Assembly: GCF_033095965.1 (NCBI RefSeq)
Contig: NZ_AP026801.1
Span: 310,001 to 374,000, forward strand
DNA: 64,000 nt
Reading direction: 5' to 3'
DNA from: Xylocopilactobacillus apis
GTDB taxonomy: Bacteria > Bacillota > Bacilli > Lactobacillales > Lactobacillaceae
The position numbers and the translations under genes were made by a program. The notes beneath the pieces are model-generated. The model made no database searches and was not told the DNA's origin. It was given only the letters and a program-made list of their open reading frames with translations. Shown in pieces: positions 41,701 to 52,791 of this stretch (positions are counted from its first letter, which is position 1; every line of letters begins with the position of its first letter).

Positions 41701-43234
41701 AATATCCGATGTGAAATTAATTAAGAGAAAAGATGGCTTGTATCTTAATGCAAAACTTTATGACAATAATAGTGGTATTCAAAACAAGGGCGTCTTTAAT
41801 GTAACTATTAACGGAGTACCTCAAAATTATAATTTAGAAGATGGAAAAGAAACTGAAGAAATAGATTCAACTTCAAGAAGTGCATTAAAATATGCAAATT
41901 ATAGTAAAAATTTTGTATTTAAACTAAACAAAAAACAGGCAGCAAGTCTTACTGGTGGGAAGAATCAAATTGAAACTGGTGTCCTTGATAATGCAGCTAA
42001 CTATGGTTATAACAAGACTTTGACTCAGGCGCCAGGGAAATCAGCTAAAGGACTGGTTGTTTATAATTTATACAACGGTAAAAGAATTTCTCCAAAAACT
42101 TCAGATGTAAATGCTAAAAATAAAACATTCCAAGTTAAAGGGTCATACTCTACTAATGTTTATATCAATGGTCGCTTAGCTAAAATCGATAAAAAAGGAA
42201 TTTTTTCATTAAAAGTACCAATCCCAACTAATGGAGTATTTAAATTTTCCGCTGATCGGGCTGGGAAAAAACTTCTTCGAACTATTAAAGCTGATATGGC
42301 GATGAAATTTGGATTTTTCACTTTAAACAATGAAGGAAAGACCATAAACACTGATAAAAAAGTGTATGAAATTAGTGGCATGGTTCATTCTAAAGTCGAA
42401 GTAGTATTAGTCGAAAATGAAGGATCAGGGTTTGGTGCAACCATAATGGGACCTAGTAAAGATAACCAAAATAGAGAATATACAAGTCAAGTCGGCCTAT
42501 CCTATGGTAGTAACAAGATTAAGGTTACTGCAATTGATATTGAAGGAAACACGTCGAATCCGAAATATATAACAATAAATACAACTAATGGTAAGGATTC
42601 TGAACAAGTTATTGATTTTGATGATGAGGGTGTAGCTGATTCGATTGAAGGTTTTCCTAAATTTATTAATACAGAAAGTGAAGATTTTAATCCAACAACT
42701 GGGGAATTTAAACTAACGGGTAAATTGAAGAGACCGGTTGGAACATTTAAAATCGGTGGTGAAGATGTTAATTATGATTCTAAGACATTAAAATTCAGCA
42801 AAACAATTAAAGTACCTGCAAATGGCTATAAAGTCTTTTCGGTTGTCATTAAAGATCAAAATGGTAAAATGTTAGCTGATAATTCAATTCGTTTTATGTC
42901 TGATACAATTAAGCCCACGTTATCATTAAACAATTCAGATGGTTGGAAGCAAGATAGTAAGGGTGATTACCATCTTACTACAATGAAGAAACCGTTTATT
43001 TTAGCAGGGACGGCAGAAGATAATTTTGCTGGTCTTGAAGTTTTTGTTAATGATAATATAGTGGATTCAACGCCTGGATACATCTCGATGAATCATCAGC
43101 CGAACAATGTACCGATTAACTTTTCAACTTCCCTGAATTTAATTCCTGGGCTAAATAAATTTCAGGTTAAAGTTAAGGATGGTAATGATAACGTAGTTAC
43201 AAGAAATCTGTACGTAAATTATCAAGGAATATAG
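38750..43234 (+). CDS. secreted subtilisin-family serine protease (lactocepin/C5a-peptidase-like)
   Basis: 1494 residues. Signal peptide about 1-30 (hydrophobic core, cut after FA), pro-domain about 70-180, S8 catalytic domain with Asp206 (IIDSGID), His270 (HGMHVAG), oxyanion Asn370 (AAGNSG) and Ser606 (GTSMASP). A PA domain is inserted at about 420-550, then a Fn3-like A domain (VVPYMGFHGKWG) and several B-type beta repeats to the end. Likely cuts caseins or host proteins outside the cell. No LPxTG or S-layer repeat at the C-terminus, so attachment is unclear. Shorter than typical lactocepins. Confidence 0.9.
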   Translation: MKNKAGKITKVLSSLLLLISPLNQIQSVFAESKGNYQQDNSKLIEKQLRNEPDQQTTSKKTTKNHLKYQQNGSKQLGDKAVRVIVEVSSKPAVTKNIDPDGSKKSIQKIDQATDQVINNHDSIKRQVESITGTKARRNYGYLINGFSISAKPSQIQRIKAISGVKSVTISKTYQPLDTSANQLANVQKVWSEKKLKGEGTVISIIDSGIDAKHQDLKLSDPTTAKISQAQGNSFAQTLGYGKALSDKVPFAYNYADANSDTVWDTGTIMHGMHVAGIAAANGKEGDFKNSVQGVAPEAQLLDMKVFGNGSGGALDDDIISAIEDSVKLGADVINLSLGMISSDSDDRDPMQAAVSNAAKQGVIPVIAAGNSGMSNSLKSDDTPFYNNNDNSTLGSPGVTSEAITVASSENQNQVTNVVRFNDPQGNLLLGRDLKGQVSTNKDFSETTGHGFYLAKNGKDNMPGMGYSKDFDDSAKGKIAVVTLGEVFFEDIQENAKAAGAVGVVIIDDDPDNEPSRYPWNEDFPTLGLSNADGKELVSGIKAAPNTIYTVTTDKVEQPNKDSGRMSSFTSYGPTTDLSFKPDITAPGGKIWSTANDNKYQSLSGTSMASPFIAGATAVLVESLKQEGVQLSKDQLTKFAKISLMNTAKPMMDVDHEGNIVSPRQQGSGSIQLDQAVDNRVTATTPDGEGSFALKEIGQNVDMTVTLNNRSDKDIKYTFNDHGGPWTNNDELKKKASEKRIEGASLTTDSNSITVPAKGKKEITIHLSLPMSFAQQKFVEGYIGFDSETAPKLVVPYMGFHGKWGQDKVIDNPAWEKDSVFGGGIFRDELENVLGSDLGGSDRFNQNSAGDFTNDPDKLLSHINPDTVAISPNNDGHQDIAKPDFYLYRNAKNISAQIINSQGSVIKTIKKENNATKSVNVGIGFLITGGEIYGWDGTRWNAKSGKNEPIVDGVYKYRLNVTPHGVNAKTQSQDLTIRVDTVKPKISDVKLIKRKDGLYLNAKLYDNNSGIQNKGVFNVTINGVPQNYNLEDGKETEEIDSTSRSALKYANYSKNFVFKLNKKQAASLTGGKNQIETGVLDNAANYGYNKTLTQAPGKSAKGLVVYNLYNGKRISPKTSDVNAKNKTFQVKGSYSTNVYINGRLAKIDKKGIFSLKVPIPTNGVFKFSADRAGKKLLRTIKADMAMKFGFFTLNNEGKTINTDKKVYEISGMVHSKVEVVLVENEGSGFGATIMGPSKDNQNREYTSQVGLSYGSNKIKVTAIDIEGNTSNPKYITINTTNGKDSEQVIDFDDEGVADSIEGFPKFINTESEDFNPTTGEFKLTGKLKRPVGTFKIGGEDVNYDSKTLKFSKTIKVPANGYKVFSVVIKDQNGKMLADNSIRFMSDTIKPTLSLNNSDGWKQDSKGDYHLTTMKKPFILAGTAEDNFAGLEVFVNDNIVDSTPGYISMNHQPNNVPINFSTSLNLIPGLNKFQVKVKDGNDNVVTRNLYVNYQGI

Positions 43235-43242
43235 AGCATACA

Positions 43243-43276
43243 AAAAGAGGCTGTGTTGGCAGCCTCTTTGTTTTGC
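43243..43276 (+). terminator. terminator of the protease gene
   Basis: AAAGAGGCTG and CAGCCTCTTT, 10-bp stem with six-base loop, followed by GTTTTG. Can also serve the convergent gene at 43,293, whose end lies 20 bp away. Confidence 0.75.
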
Positions 43277-43292
43277 TCAAAAATTGTGTTCG

Positions 43293-43694
43293 CTATTTAA
43301 AATAAGTGGGGACGTCGCTATCTTTTTTTAAGGTAATGGTATTGCTTGATAAAGCAGGTAAGAATAAGTGACCGACTTTATTTATTAAAAAAAGTCCTCC
43401 GCTTTTGTCCCCGTTTTTATCTCCTTTTTTATAAGAATCAGAATATAAAACAAAAAAGTTTTTGTCAGAATTATCATACGATCCCTTATCAAATTTTTTC
43501 CCACCATGATAAATTGTATATTTACCTGACTGATTAAAAGAAATAACAACCTGGTCTTCTACACCATTATCAGCAAAAGTTCCAACTATACCTGAATCTA
43601 TCTGAAAAGATTTCATCAACATAAAAGCAAATACAATACCTGCTAAAAAAGATACAATTATTTTCAAAACAGAAAAGATTTTATTTTTTTTCAT
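43293..43694 (-). CDS. small membrane-anchored protein of unknown function
   Basis: 133 residues from ATG 43692-43694; an upstream ATG at 43,710 adds six residues and starts within the GAGGA site. One N-terminal membrane segment (about 8-30, IIVSFLAGIVFAF), then an extracellular beta-rich domain (DQVVISFNQSGKYTIYHGGKKFDKGSY) with Lys/Asp-rich loop. Similar short lipobox-free exported proteins are common in lactobacilli. Converges on the protease gene. Confidence 0.55.
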   Translation of the reverse strand: MKKNKIFSVLKIIVSFLAGIVFAFMLMKSFQIDSGIVGTFADNGVEDQVVISFNQSGKYTIYHGGKKFDKGSYDNSDKNFFVLYSDSYKKGDKNGDKSGGLFLINKVGHLFLPALSSNTITLKKDSDVPTYFK

Positions 43695-43712
43695 AATAAA
43701 TAATTTCCTCAT

Positions 43713-44353
43713 GATTATCGTGCCAAGTACTCGTTTTAAGGTAAGAAGATACTAATCAGGCATTAACTGTTGATTTCTAAGTTTTAGAAGCAACCAAATT
43801 TGTTGCCGACTTACTAACATCTGAGATTCTCGTGAAATGGTTAACGACTAAACGATAACTTTTGGAGAAATAATCAACCAAAGTTGAATTTTTAATCTTT
43901 CCTTAAACATACATATAAGAATATTAGATTAATAATATTTTTGTAAAAGACGAATATATTAAATTTAGAAAGTGCTTAGAATGATCCTATCTTATCTGTG
44001 AAGTGCTTGTCAAATACTTCTGAAAATAAATGGAGAATTTAAAACCATAACAGAATATGTTTAACGAAAAATATTAATGTTGAAAATTGGATAATCCAAG
44101 GAATTAAACCTATCATGTTAAATCAAATGTGATAGCGTTTTACTAAAAATTTGTAGTTATAGATAGATAATATTTTTTTAAATTTGCCCTTAAGTTTCTA
44201 GCAAATATTGGTGATTAGTGGTATTATTTTTCATGGTTGATAGGGGTAAAAATCCTTATCACTGAAGCGTTGGTTTAATAACTTTTTGGTTAATAAGTAA
44301 GGGTTATTAAAAACCTATATTTAGATAAATTCCTAAGGAGGAACTGTTAAAGT
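43713..44353. other. 641-bp upstream region of the glycolytic operon
   Basis: No gene, and no cggR-type regulator, which often precedes gap in lactobacilli. Contains a cre-like box TGATAGCGTTTTAC (44,130-44,143, mismatched at its right end), and an imperfect GATA-rich hairpin near 44,240-44,265. The gap start has AAGGAGGAAC nearby (44,335-44,344). I cannot point to a sure promoter. Confidence 0.4.
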
Positions 44354-45382
44354 ATGACAGTAAAAATTGGTATTAATGGATTCGGACGTATTGGTCGTTT
44401 AGCTTTTCGTCGCATTTTAGAATTAGGTGACAAGAGTACAGATATTGAAGTAGTTGCAATTAACGACCTTACTTCTCCTGCACTTTTGGCTCATTTGTTG
44501 AAATATGATTCAACTCATGGAACTTTGAAGGCTGACGTCAGTGCAACAGATGATAGTATTGTTGTAAACGGCAAAACATATCATGTATATGCTGAACCTG
44601 ATGCAAGCAAAATCCCATGGGTAAAAAATGATGGCGTAGACTTTGTTCTTGAATGTACAGGATTCTACACTTCAGAGGAAAAAGCAAAAGCTCATTTAGA
44701 TGCTGGTGCTAAGAGAGTATTGATCTCAGCTCCTGCTGGCAAGATCAAGACTATAGTTTATAGTGTAAATGATGATACTTTGACTCATGACGACAGAATC
44801 GTTTCAGCTGGTTCATGTACTACAAACTGTTTAGCTCCAATGGTTGATGCACTTAACAAAGAATATGGTATCAAAGTTGGTACTATGACTACAGTTCATG
44901 CATTCACTTCAACTCAGATGATCCTTGACGGACCAGTTCGCGGCGGTAACAAACGTGCTGCTCGTACTGCTTCAAACAGTACAATTCCTCATTCAACTGG
45001 TGCTGCTAAAGCTATTGGTTTAGTTGTTCCTGCAGTTGATGGTAAATTACAAGGCCATGCACAACGTGTTCCAGTTATTGATGGTTCATTAACTGAACTT
45101 GTTTCAATTTTGGACAAGGGTAACGTTACTGCAGATCAAGTTAACGAAGCAATTCATAAGTATGCAAATGACAAGAACGATTCATTTGGCTGGAATGCTG
45201 ATGAAATTGTTTCTTCTGATGTAATTGGTGATACTCACGGTTCATTGTTTGATCCAACTCAGACAGAAGTTACTACTGCTCCAGATGGCTCACAATTAGT
45301 TAAGACTGTTTCATGGTATGACAATGAATACGGCTTTACTTGCCAGATGGTTCGTACACTTCTCAAATTTGCTACTCTTTAA
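44354..45382 (+). CDS. gap: glyceraldehyde-3-phosphate dehydrogenase
   Basis: 342 residues, ATG behind AAGGAGGAACTG. NAD loop INGFGRIGR at 8-16, catalytic Cys155 in [19 protein letters not shown] and the [20 protein letters not shown] phosphate region. Converts glyceraldehyde-3-phosphate to 1,3-bisphosphoglycerate with NAD. First gene of the cluster gap-pgk-tpiA-eno. Codon use is strongly biased to preferred codons, as for very highly expressed genes. A terminator-like stem separates it from pgk, which can explain unequal expression. Confidence 0.97.
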   Translation: MTVKIGINGFGRIGRLAFRRILELGDKSTDIEVVAINDLTSPALLAHLLKYDSTHGTLKADVSATDDSIVVNGKTYHVYAEPDASKIPWVKNDGVDFVLECTGFYTSEEKAKAHLDAGAKRVLISAPAGKIKTIVYSVNDDTLTHDDRIVSAGSCTTNCLAPMVDALNKEYGIKVGTMTTVHAFTSTQMILDGPVRGGNKRAARTASNSTIPHSTGAAKAIGLVVPAVDGKLQGHAQRVPVIDGSLTELVSILDKGNVTADQVNEAIHKYANDKNDSFGWNADEIVSSDVIGDTHGSLFDPTQTEVTTAPDGSQLVKTVSWYDNEYGFTCQMVRTLLKFATL

Positions 45383-45391
45383 TAGAGTGTG

Positions 45392-45431
45392 GATTAAGAC
45401 GGGTAGTTTATTTGGCTATTCGTCTTTTTTT
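45392..45431 (+). terminator. partial terminator between gap and pgk
   Basis: AAGACGGGTAG and CTATTCGTCTT pair with one bulge, followed by TTTTTT. Probably ends most gap transcripts and lets some run on into pgk. Confidence 0.6.
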
Positions 45432-45453
45432 ATTGATAAGGAGATTATAAAAT

Positions 45454-46665
45454 ATGGCAAAATTAACTGTTAAAGATGTTAATTTAAAAGATAAAAAAGT
45501 TTTAATGCGTGTTGATTTTAACGTACCTATCAAAGGTGGCGTTATTGGTAACGATAACAGAATCGTTGCTGCACTTCCTACAATCAAATATGTAATGGAA
45601 CAGGGTGGCAAATTAATTCTTTTGTCTCATTTAGGGAGAATCAAGTCTGATGATGACAAAAAAGAATTAACACTTGCACCAGTTGCTAAACGCCTCAGTG
45701 AATTATTGGAAAAACCCGTAAAATTCGTACCTGTTAATGAGGGTAAAGAACTTGAAGATGCAGTTAATGAATTAAAAGACGGTGACGTTCTTTTAATGGA
45801 AAATACTCGTTTCCAAGATATTGACAATGATTTCGGCAAACGCGAAAGTAAAAATGATCCAAAGCTTGGCGAATATTGGGCAAGTTTAGGCGATGTTTTT
45901 GTTAATGATGCATTTGGTACAGCTCATCGTGCCCATGCTTCTAACGTTGGAATTGCTGAGGCAATGAAGAAAGACGGCAAACCGGTAGCTGCTGGTTTCT
46001 TAATGGAAAAAGAAATCAAGTTCTTAGGTGATGCAGTTGATAATCCAGTTCATCCGTTTGTGACAATTCTTGGTGGTGCTAAAGTATCTGACAAGATCGA
46101 TGTCATTACTAATTTGATTCCAAAATCTGATTATATTTTAATCGGTGGTGGAATGGCTTATACATTCCTTGCAGCTCAAGGCAAAAAAATTGGTAAATCA
46201 TTGTTTGAAGCTGACAAAGTTGAACTTGCTAAAGAATTATTAGCTAAAGCTGGTGACAAAATTGTCTTACCAGTTGATCACGTGGTAGCACCTGAATTTT
46301 CAAATGACGCTCCAACAAGTGTTGTTGAAGATGATATTCCAGATGATCAGATGGGTCTTGATATTGGACCTAAATCGATTAAATTATTTGTTTCTAAATT
46401 ACAAGGTGCAAAGACTGTCGTTTGGAACGGACCAATGGGTGCGTTTGAAATGAGTCACTTTGCAGAAGGTACTTTAGAAATCGGCCGTGCGCTTGGTGAC
46501 CTTCAAGGTGCAACAACAATTGTTGGTGGCGGCGATTCAACGGCCGCTGCTTTCCAATTAGGAATTGCTGATAAAATCACTCATATTTCTACTGGTGGTG
46601 GCGCATCATTGGAATACCTGGAAGGTAAAACTTTACCAGGAATTGCTGCAATTTCAGACAAGTAG
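45454..46665 (+). CDS. pgk: phosphoglycerate kinase
   Basis: 403 residues; ATG behind [22 protein letters not shown] (phosphoglycerate binding), [37 protein letters not shown], and the nucleotide loop [10 protein letters not shown] near the end. Makes ATP from 1,3-bisphosphoglycerate. Full length. The next gene starts 9 nt after its stop. Confidence 0.97.
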   Translation: MAKLTVKDVNLKDKKVLMRVDFNVPIKGGVIGNDNRIVAALPTIKYVMEQGGKLILLSHLGRIKSDDDKKELTLAPVAKRLSELLEKPVKFVPVNEGKELEDAVNELKDGDVLLMENTRFQDIDNDFGKRESKNDPKLGEYWASLGDVFVNDAFGTAHRAHASNVGIAEAMKKDGKPVAAGFLMEKEIKFLGDAVDNPVHPFVTILGGAKVSDKIDVITNLIPKSDYILIGGGMAYTFLAAQGKKIGKSLFEADKVELAKELLAKAGDKIVLPVDHVVAPEFSNDAPTSVVEDDIPDDQMGLDIGPKSIKLFVSKLQGAKTVVWNGPMGAFEMSHFAEGTLEIGRALGDLQGATTIVGGGDSTAAAFQLGIADKITHISTGGGASLEYLEGKTLPGIAAISDK

Positions 46666-46674
46666 GAGGAAAAC

Positions 46675-47430
46675 ATGAGAATACCATTAATCGCTGGTAA
46701 CTGGAAAATGAACAAAAACCCTGAACAAACTCGTGAGTTTGTTTCAGCTGTTAAATCAAAACTTCCCCAATCAAGTAAAGTTGAAACTGTTATTGGTGCT
46801 CCAGCAGTAGATCTTGAAGCTTTGGTCGAATCTTCATCAGATACGCAATTAAAGCCAGCAGCAGAAAACTGCTACTTTGAAGATGCTGGTGCTTTTACAG
46901 GTGAAAATAGTCCAAAAGTACTTTCAGAAATGCACATTCCTTATGTAATTATTGGGCATTCTGAAAGGCGTGAATATTTCCACGAAACTGATGAAGATGT
47001 TAACAAGAAAGCCCATCAAATTTTTAAAAACCGGATGACTCCAATTCTTTGTGTTGGTGAAAGCCTTGATATTCGTGAAAAAGGCGAAACTAACAAATGG
47101 GTCGAAGATCAGGTTAAAGCTGGGATTAAAGGTTTAACAGAAGATCAAGTGTCTCGCTTAGTAATCGCTTATGAACCAATTTGGGCAATCGGAACTGGCA
47201 AAACTGCTACTTCAGAACAAGCTGAAGAAGTATGTGCTCATATCCGTAAAGTGGTTGAAAAACTTTATAGTGAAGGCGTTGCTGAAAAAATGCGCGTTCT
47301 TTATGGCGGCTCAGTTAAACCTGAGAACATTAAAGAGTTAATGGGTAAGAAGAATATTGACGGTGGTCTTGTCGGCGGTGCTTCGCTTGAACCTGAAAGC
47401 TTCTTGCAATTAGCTAATTATAACGACTAA
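46675..47430 (+). CDS. tpiA: triosephosphate isomerase
   Basis: 251 residues; AGGAGG just after the pgk stop. NWKMNK at 10-15, catalytic His in IGHSERRE, catalytic Glu in [10 protein letters not shown], and YGGSVKPEN. Interconverts dihydroxyacetone phosphate and glyceraldehyde-3-phosphate. Part of the pgk-tpiA unit. Confidence 0.97.
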   Translation: MRIPLIAGNWKMNKNPEQTREFVSAVKSKLPQSSKVETVIGAPAVDLEALVESSSDTQLKPAAENCYFEDAGAFTGENSPKVLSEMHIPYVIIGHSERREYFHETDEDVNKKAHQIFKNRMTPILCVGESLDIREKGETNKWVEDQVKAGIKGLTEDQVSRLVIAYEPIWAIGTGKTATSEQAEEVCAHIRKVVEKLYSEGVAEKMRVLYGGSVKPENIKELMGKKNIDGGLVGGASLEPESFLQLANYND

Positions 47431-47492
47431 CTATATATTTTTAATTCTAATTTAGTTAAAATAAAAGTGTCAGATAAATAAAGGAGATATAA

Positions 47493-48806
<1,314 letters not shown>

Positions 48807-48825
48807 TAATAAACTATTTTAGAGA

Positions 48826-48857
48826 CCTAATCCTGAATTTCGGGGTTAGGTTTTTTT
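48826..48857 (+). terminator. terminator of eno (sequence repeated at 54,039)
   Basis: CCTAATCC and GGGGTTAGG stem around TGAATTTC, then seven T. The whole stretch from CTAATCC to the T-run recurs unchanged at 54,039-54,068. Confidence 0.8.
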
Positions 48858-48932
48858 GTGGAAAAGATACTACTTCGAAAAATATTTTGTCTGATATAAT
48901 AAATAGTTTTAACTATTTAAAAAGGAGAAAAT

Positions 48933-49337
48933 ATGCAACTATATTTATTAAGAAGCGGAGATATAAAGGGCTTGATTGGATTTATCATTTTGGCTGCGAT
49001 AATCTGTGGTCAAATATATCTTTCAAGGAAACAAAATAAATATTTGGGTTTTATTTTACCTTTAGTATTCTTTTTATTCGCAGCCTCTTCAAGTTTAGGC
49101 GTTGCAGCTTTTGGCGGAAAAGAATCGATAACGACTAGTTCTGTGGTTACTGAAGAAGGTAAGACTGTTTCTCAAGAGACAGTTACCAAGACAGACACTT
49201 CAAATAGCGAATTAAATCCCCAGTTTGGAATATTTATTTTCCTCTATGCGAACTTGTTTACATTTATTTTGATTATAATATATCTGGATCAGCGGCGCAG
49301 AATAAAACAACTTAAAGAAATTGGCAATCTTTCATGA
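48933..49337 (+). CDS. small membrane protein of unknown function
   Basis: 134 residues, ATG behind AAAGGAG. Three hydrophobic segments: about 14-30, 38-60, and 98-117 (FGIFIFLYANLFTFILIIIYL), with a Thr/Ser/Glu-rich loop outside (about 62-92) and a basic end. It lies before the bacteriocin-type ABC genes but has its own terminator, so a link is open. Confidence 0.6.
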   Translation: MQLYLLRSGDIKGLIGFIILAAIICGQIYLSRKQNKYLGFILPLVFFLFAASSSLGVAAFGGKESITTSSVVTEEGKTVSQETVTKTDTSNSELNPQFGIFIFLYANLFTFILIIIYLDQRRRIKQLKEIGNLS

Positions 49338-49351
49338 TTGTCTTTTTTTTA
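49323..49351 (+). terminator. intrinsic terminator
   Basis: GGCAATC and GATTGTC stem overlapping the stop of the membrane protein gene, followed by eight T. Confidence 0.65.
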
Positions 49352-49652
49352 TGGATTTTTTGTGCTCATTATTTATAACGTAAAAAAATAATTGTTCGAA
49401 ATTAAATGTTTGCATCTAAAAATTATTTTTGATATCATGTATTTGTGTTTATTAAGAATTGATTTTAACGAAAGCAGAAGATAACTCGTTTAACTTTAAA
49501 TTTCGTTTTAACCATTACAATCTTCAATTTTTGCATGAGTTAAAGGATATTCCCTAGGAAGTCAAATACCTTAAACTCACTGGTACAACAAATATATAAA
49601 TAATGAGCGATGATTTTCTCGTTTTAATTTTTTCTTTTTAGTAGGAGTCCTT
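49352..49652. other. intergenic, upstream of the ABC exporter genes
   Basis: About 300 bases, AT-rich, no gene. AGTAGGAGTCCTT at 49,640-49,652 is the binding site of the next gene. No sure promoter or operator found. Confidence 0.4.
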
Positions 49653-51668
49653 ATGAAAAAAATATTTTTAATCTTTTCTTCAACGGTTGTAATGCTTTTT
49701 CTGTCATTTTCTTTAATTCAAGATAAAGACGTCACAATATTTCAGGGCTATCCTGACGTTAATGTGATGGGAGTGGATCCTAACAAAGTCAGCGTTCATC
49801 GTGAAAAGTTTGAAGAAGAACTAAATCGGTTTGCAGAAAATCATGATATTGTTCTGGCGCATAGAATAATTGAACCTAATCGGTCAGGAAAAATTAAATT
49901 TAAATATGCAATTTATGGAAAGGGTAATATTTCCAAAGATTTAAAGAAAGCGTCACAAAAAAGCATTAATTACAGTTCGCTTGCTGGAACTTATCTAATT
50001 GTTAAAGGAAAAATTGAACCAAATTTGTTGGTTAATAAGCTATCAAGTCTTGGTTATAAATCAATGGTCGGATATAAAATTTCTTTCATTGATAATTTCT
50101 CCCAAATCATAAATAAAACCGCTCGTCTGTGTTTATTTGTTTTTTTGATAACGTTTGCTGGGTTGTCGTTGATCTATCGGATCAAAGGTTTGCGCTTTGC
50201 AGATATTAAAATGATTTCGGGTGAATCATTAGCAGCAGTTACTCTACAACCAGTGAAATCAGATCTAATTTCGATTATTAGTGTCAATTTAGTAACCTGG
50301 GTTGTTGGTTTGATAATCTTACATTTGAATCAAGCTTTTCACCTTTTGTTAATTTTATTTTTGTCACTTGGAATTATTGTCTATACAGTGGCGTTGATTT
50401 TGATTTCCTTCATTCTAAGTTTACTGTATTTGTTTAGTTTACAAAAAAGTACTTTAATCTCATTAGTGAAAGGAAAATTACCATTAAAAAGAATTATTGC
50501 ATTTATGCTTGTTGCACAATTTGCGGCAATTGTTACGGTCGGTTTTGCAGTTAAACAATTCACATCTTATGACAAATCCTATCAAAAAATGAAGCAAGCC
50601 GAGGTTAAATGGAAAGAAGCAAGTGATCGTTTTGTCCCATCTTTTGGGATGAGTGCGGCTGCCACAAGTGAGAAAGAAGAACGCAAAAGAGAAAAAATTC
50701 AGTACCAGATGTTAAATGATGCGGTAGAAAATGAGGATGCCTTGTTGGCCGAAAACAATCTAAGTAGGTATGAAGTTGAGTCCGTAGTAGATGGGGTTCA
50801 CAAAAATGATTATTTACCTTTGGGTAATACAATTAACGTCACACCAAATTATTTAGTTAAACAAAATGTTGAAATTAGTTCTAACTTAAAGAAACGATTA
50901 CAAAATTTAAAACCCGGAGAATTTGGTCTTTTATTTCCACGTAAATTGAAAGCTCAAAAGAAAAAGCTCACTAAAATTTATACCAAAGAACTTAGTGGAA
51001 TGTGGACAGAATCGAAGTACAAAAATATTCCTTTCAAGGCCGTTACCGGATATCTGGATAATAATAAAAATCGCTTTCTTTATAATGGGAGCGAAGTTGC
51101 AGATCTTGATGATCAATTTGTGAAAGACCCGATTATTGTTGTTTGGACGCCAAAATCGACTAGAGATACAGAAGGTTCAAATATGTATTGGTCAGCATCA
51201 CTGAGTGAACATGTTCTGTTTAAAGGATATGATTCAAGCATTAAATTACTCAAGAAACATCATGTCTATCAATGGTTTTCCTACGTTGTAAATGGTCGTA
51301 TGTATTATTTAAACAAAATAAACGGAATCAAAACTCAAATTATTTCGCTGTTAATCGGCGCAATAATGAGTATTATTACGTCAATTTTTATGTTTACCTT
51401 GATGAACCTTTTGTACTTTGAAGAATTTAGAAAAGAAATTTTTATTAAACGTCTTGCGGGCATGAACTTTGCGGAAATTCACTTTAATTATTTGTTGGCA
51501 CAATTATTAGTTCTTTTAGCAGCAACAATTGTCAGTTTCTTTTTGACGAAAAATCTTACGATCAGTTTTTTGACCACATTGTTGTTCTTGACAGTGGGAG
51601 CTTTGTTGATGTATCGCCAGCTTAAACATGAAGAACGGGTTGCTGTAACAGTAATGAAAGGAAAATAA
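49653..51668 (+). CDS. bacteriocin-associated integral membrane protein (ABC permease)
   Basis: 671 residues, the usual size of this family (DUF1430-type permeases next to lactococcin 972-like exporters). N-terminal membrane anchor, an extracellular region (about 30-155), a group of helices at 155-300, a large outer domain (about 310-560), then three C-terminal helices with the typical MNLLYFEEFRKEIFIKRLAGM coupling segment. Works with the ATPase encoded 2 nt downstream, probably to export or resist a peptide. No precursor peptide gene found nearby. Confidence 0.75.
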   Translation: MKKIFLIFSSTVVMLFLSFSLIQDKDVTIFQGYPDVNVMGVDPNKVSVHREKFEEELNRFAENHDIVLAHRIIEPNRSGKIKFKYAIYGKGNISKDLKKASQKSINYSSLAGTYLIVKGKIEPNLLVNKLSSLGYKSMVGYKISFIDNFSQIINKTARLCLFVFLITFAGLSLIYRIKGLRFADIKMISGESLAAVTLQPVKSDLISIISVNLVTWVVGLIILHLNQAFHLLLILFLSLGIIVYTVALILISFILSLLYLFSLQKSTLISLVKGKLPLKRIIAFMLVAQFAAIVTVGFAVKQFTSYDKSYQKMKQAEVKWKEASDRFVPSFGMSAAATSEKEERKREKIQYQMLNDAVENEDALLAENNLSRYEVESVVDGVHKNDYLPLGNTINVTPNYLVKQNVEISSNLKKRLQNLKPGEFGLLFPRKLKAQKKKLTKIYTKELSGMWTESKYKNIPFKAVTGYLDNNKNRFLYNGSEVADLDDQFVKDPIIVVWTPKSTRDTEGSNMYWSASLSEHVLFKGYDSSIKLLKKHHVYQWFSYVVNGRMYYLNKINGIKTQIISLLIGAIMSIITSIFMFTLMNLLYFEEFRKEIFIKRLAGMNFAEIHFNYLLAQLLVLLAATIVSFFLTKNLTISFLTTLLFLTVGALLMYRQLKHEERVAVTVMKGK

Positions 51669-51670
51669 AG

Positions 51671-52339
51671 ATGTTAAAAACAAAAAATTTGACAAAAAAA
51701 TTCGATCAGCGTTCTATTTTTGAAAATTTAAATTTGACCTTTGAGGCAGGTAAAGCCTATGCATTGATTGGTCCAAGCGGCAGTGGCAAAACTACTTTGC
51801 TAAATATTTTGGGCCATTTGGAGAAGGTTGATGGTGGAGACGTACTCTACGAAGGAAAAAGTATTTTCAAAATTAAAAGTCAGGAGTTCTTTCGTGACGA
51901 TTTAGGCTATTTATTCCAAAATTTTGGGTTACTAGATTCAATGACTATTTCTGATAATTTAGATCTCGGCCTTGTCGGCAAGAAATTAAATTCAAGTGAA
52001 AAAACAGCGAAAAAAAAGGAGGCTTTAGCGAAAGTAAACCTTGAATATCTTGATTTAAATCAAAAAATTTATGAGCTTTCAGGCGGGGAAGCACAACGAG
52101 TGGCCTTAGCTAAAGTGATTTTAAAGGATCCGCCGCTGATAATGGCTGATGAACCGACTGCTGCTCTTGACCCGTTAAACGGTGAGGAGGTTATGCAGCT
52201 GTTATTATCATTGAAGAATGATCGTCGAACAATAATTATCGCAACTCATAATAGTTCAATCTGGAATCAGGCCGATGAAGTGATTGATATTTCAAAATTG
52301 ACAAAAGATAAGGATGGGACAATGCTATTAAAGTATTAA
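51671..52339 (+). CDS. ABC transporter ATPase, lactococcin 972 exporter type
   Basis: 222 residues. Walker A IGPSGSGKTTLL at about 33-44, Q-loop FQNFGLLD, signature LSGGEAQRVALAK, Walker B LIMADEPTAALD, and H-loop ATHNSS. The gene starts 2 nt after the permease gene. Follows the MacB/lactococcin 972 group by its short length and ALDPLNGEEV ending of the D-loop. Energises the permease. Confidence 0.85.
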   Translation: MLKTKNLTKKFDQRSIFENLNLTFEAGKAYALIGPSGSGKTTLLNILGHLEKVDGGDVLYEGKSIFKIKSQEFFRDDLGYLFQNFGLLDSMTISDNLDLGLVGKKLNSSEKTAKKKEALAKVNLEYLDLNQKIYELSGGEAQRVALAKVILKDPPLIMADEPTAALDPLNGEEVMQLLLSLKNDRRTIIIATHNSSIWNQADEVIDISKLTKDKDGTMLLKY

Positions 52340-52402
52340 TTAATTTAACAATCACATATTTAAATAATTAGGATATAATCAAATATAACAATCCTGAAAG
52401 GC

Positions 52403-52780
52403 GTGATTATCTTGAAAAAACTTACAAATGGCGAAGAAGAGGTAATGATTGTTCTGTGGGAATCAGATAAACCATTATCATCGAAAGGAATTGTTGATGT
52501 TGATACTAGCCTTAAACAAACAGTGGTGCAGTCTGTTTTGCGGAGACTTCTTAAGAAGGGTTTTATCAAGACAAGTGGTATTGCTTATAGTGGACCGTCA
52601 ATTACCAGAGAGTATGAACCTTTGATTTCAGAAGAGGATTATTTTTCTAATATTATTCCTAAGAGTGCTTTAAAAAAAGTAGTGAATAATTTTATTACTA
52701 ATGATGAAAATGAAGAAGATCTGAAAGAATTATATCAAATATTTAAAGATAAACTTATCGAAAAAGATCAATCTAAATAA
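52403..52780 (+). CDS. BlaI/MecI/CopY family repressor
   Basis: 125 residues from GTG 52403 (TTG 52,412 is better placed relative to GAAAGG). Winged helix: LTNGEEEVMIVLWESDKPLS, then TVVQSVLRRLLKKGFIKT, and an acidic dimerisation tail. BlaI proteins bind operators with TACA/TGTA repeats and are cut or released by BlaR1-type partners. Here the partner follows 11 nt later. TATAAT at 52,373-52,378 is its probable -10 box. Confidence 0.8.
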   Translation: MIILKKLTNGEEEVMIVLWESDKPLSSKGIVDVDTSLKQTVVQSVLRRLLKKGFIKTSGIAYSGPSITREYEPLISEEDYFSNIIPKSALKKVVNNFITNDENEEDLKELYQIFKDKLIEKDQSK

Positions 52781-52791
52781 GTGTAGGTATT

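Noticed and set aside
44130-44143. cre site upstream of gap as a firm catabolite control element
   Set aside because: The last two positions do not fit the consensus; mentioned only as a possibility.
48933-49337. Membrane protein as bacteriocin precursor of the exporter
   Set aside because: Three membrane helices, no leader, and its own terminator; not a lactococcin 972-like precursor.
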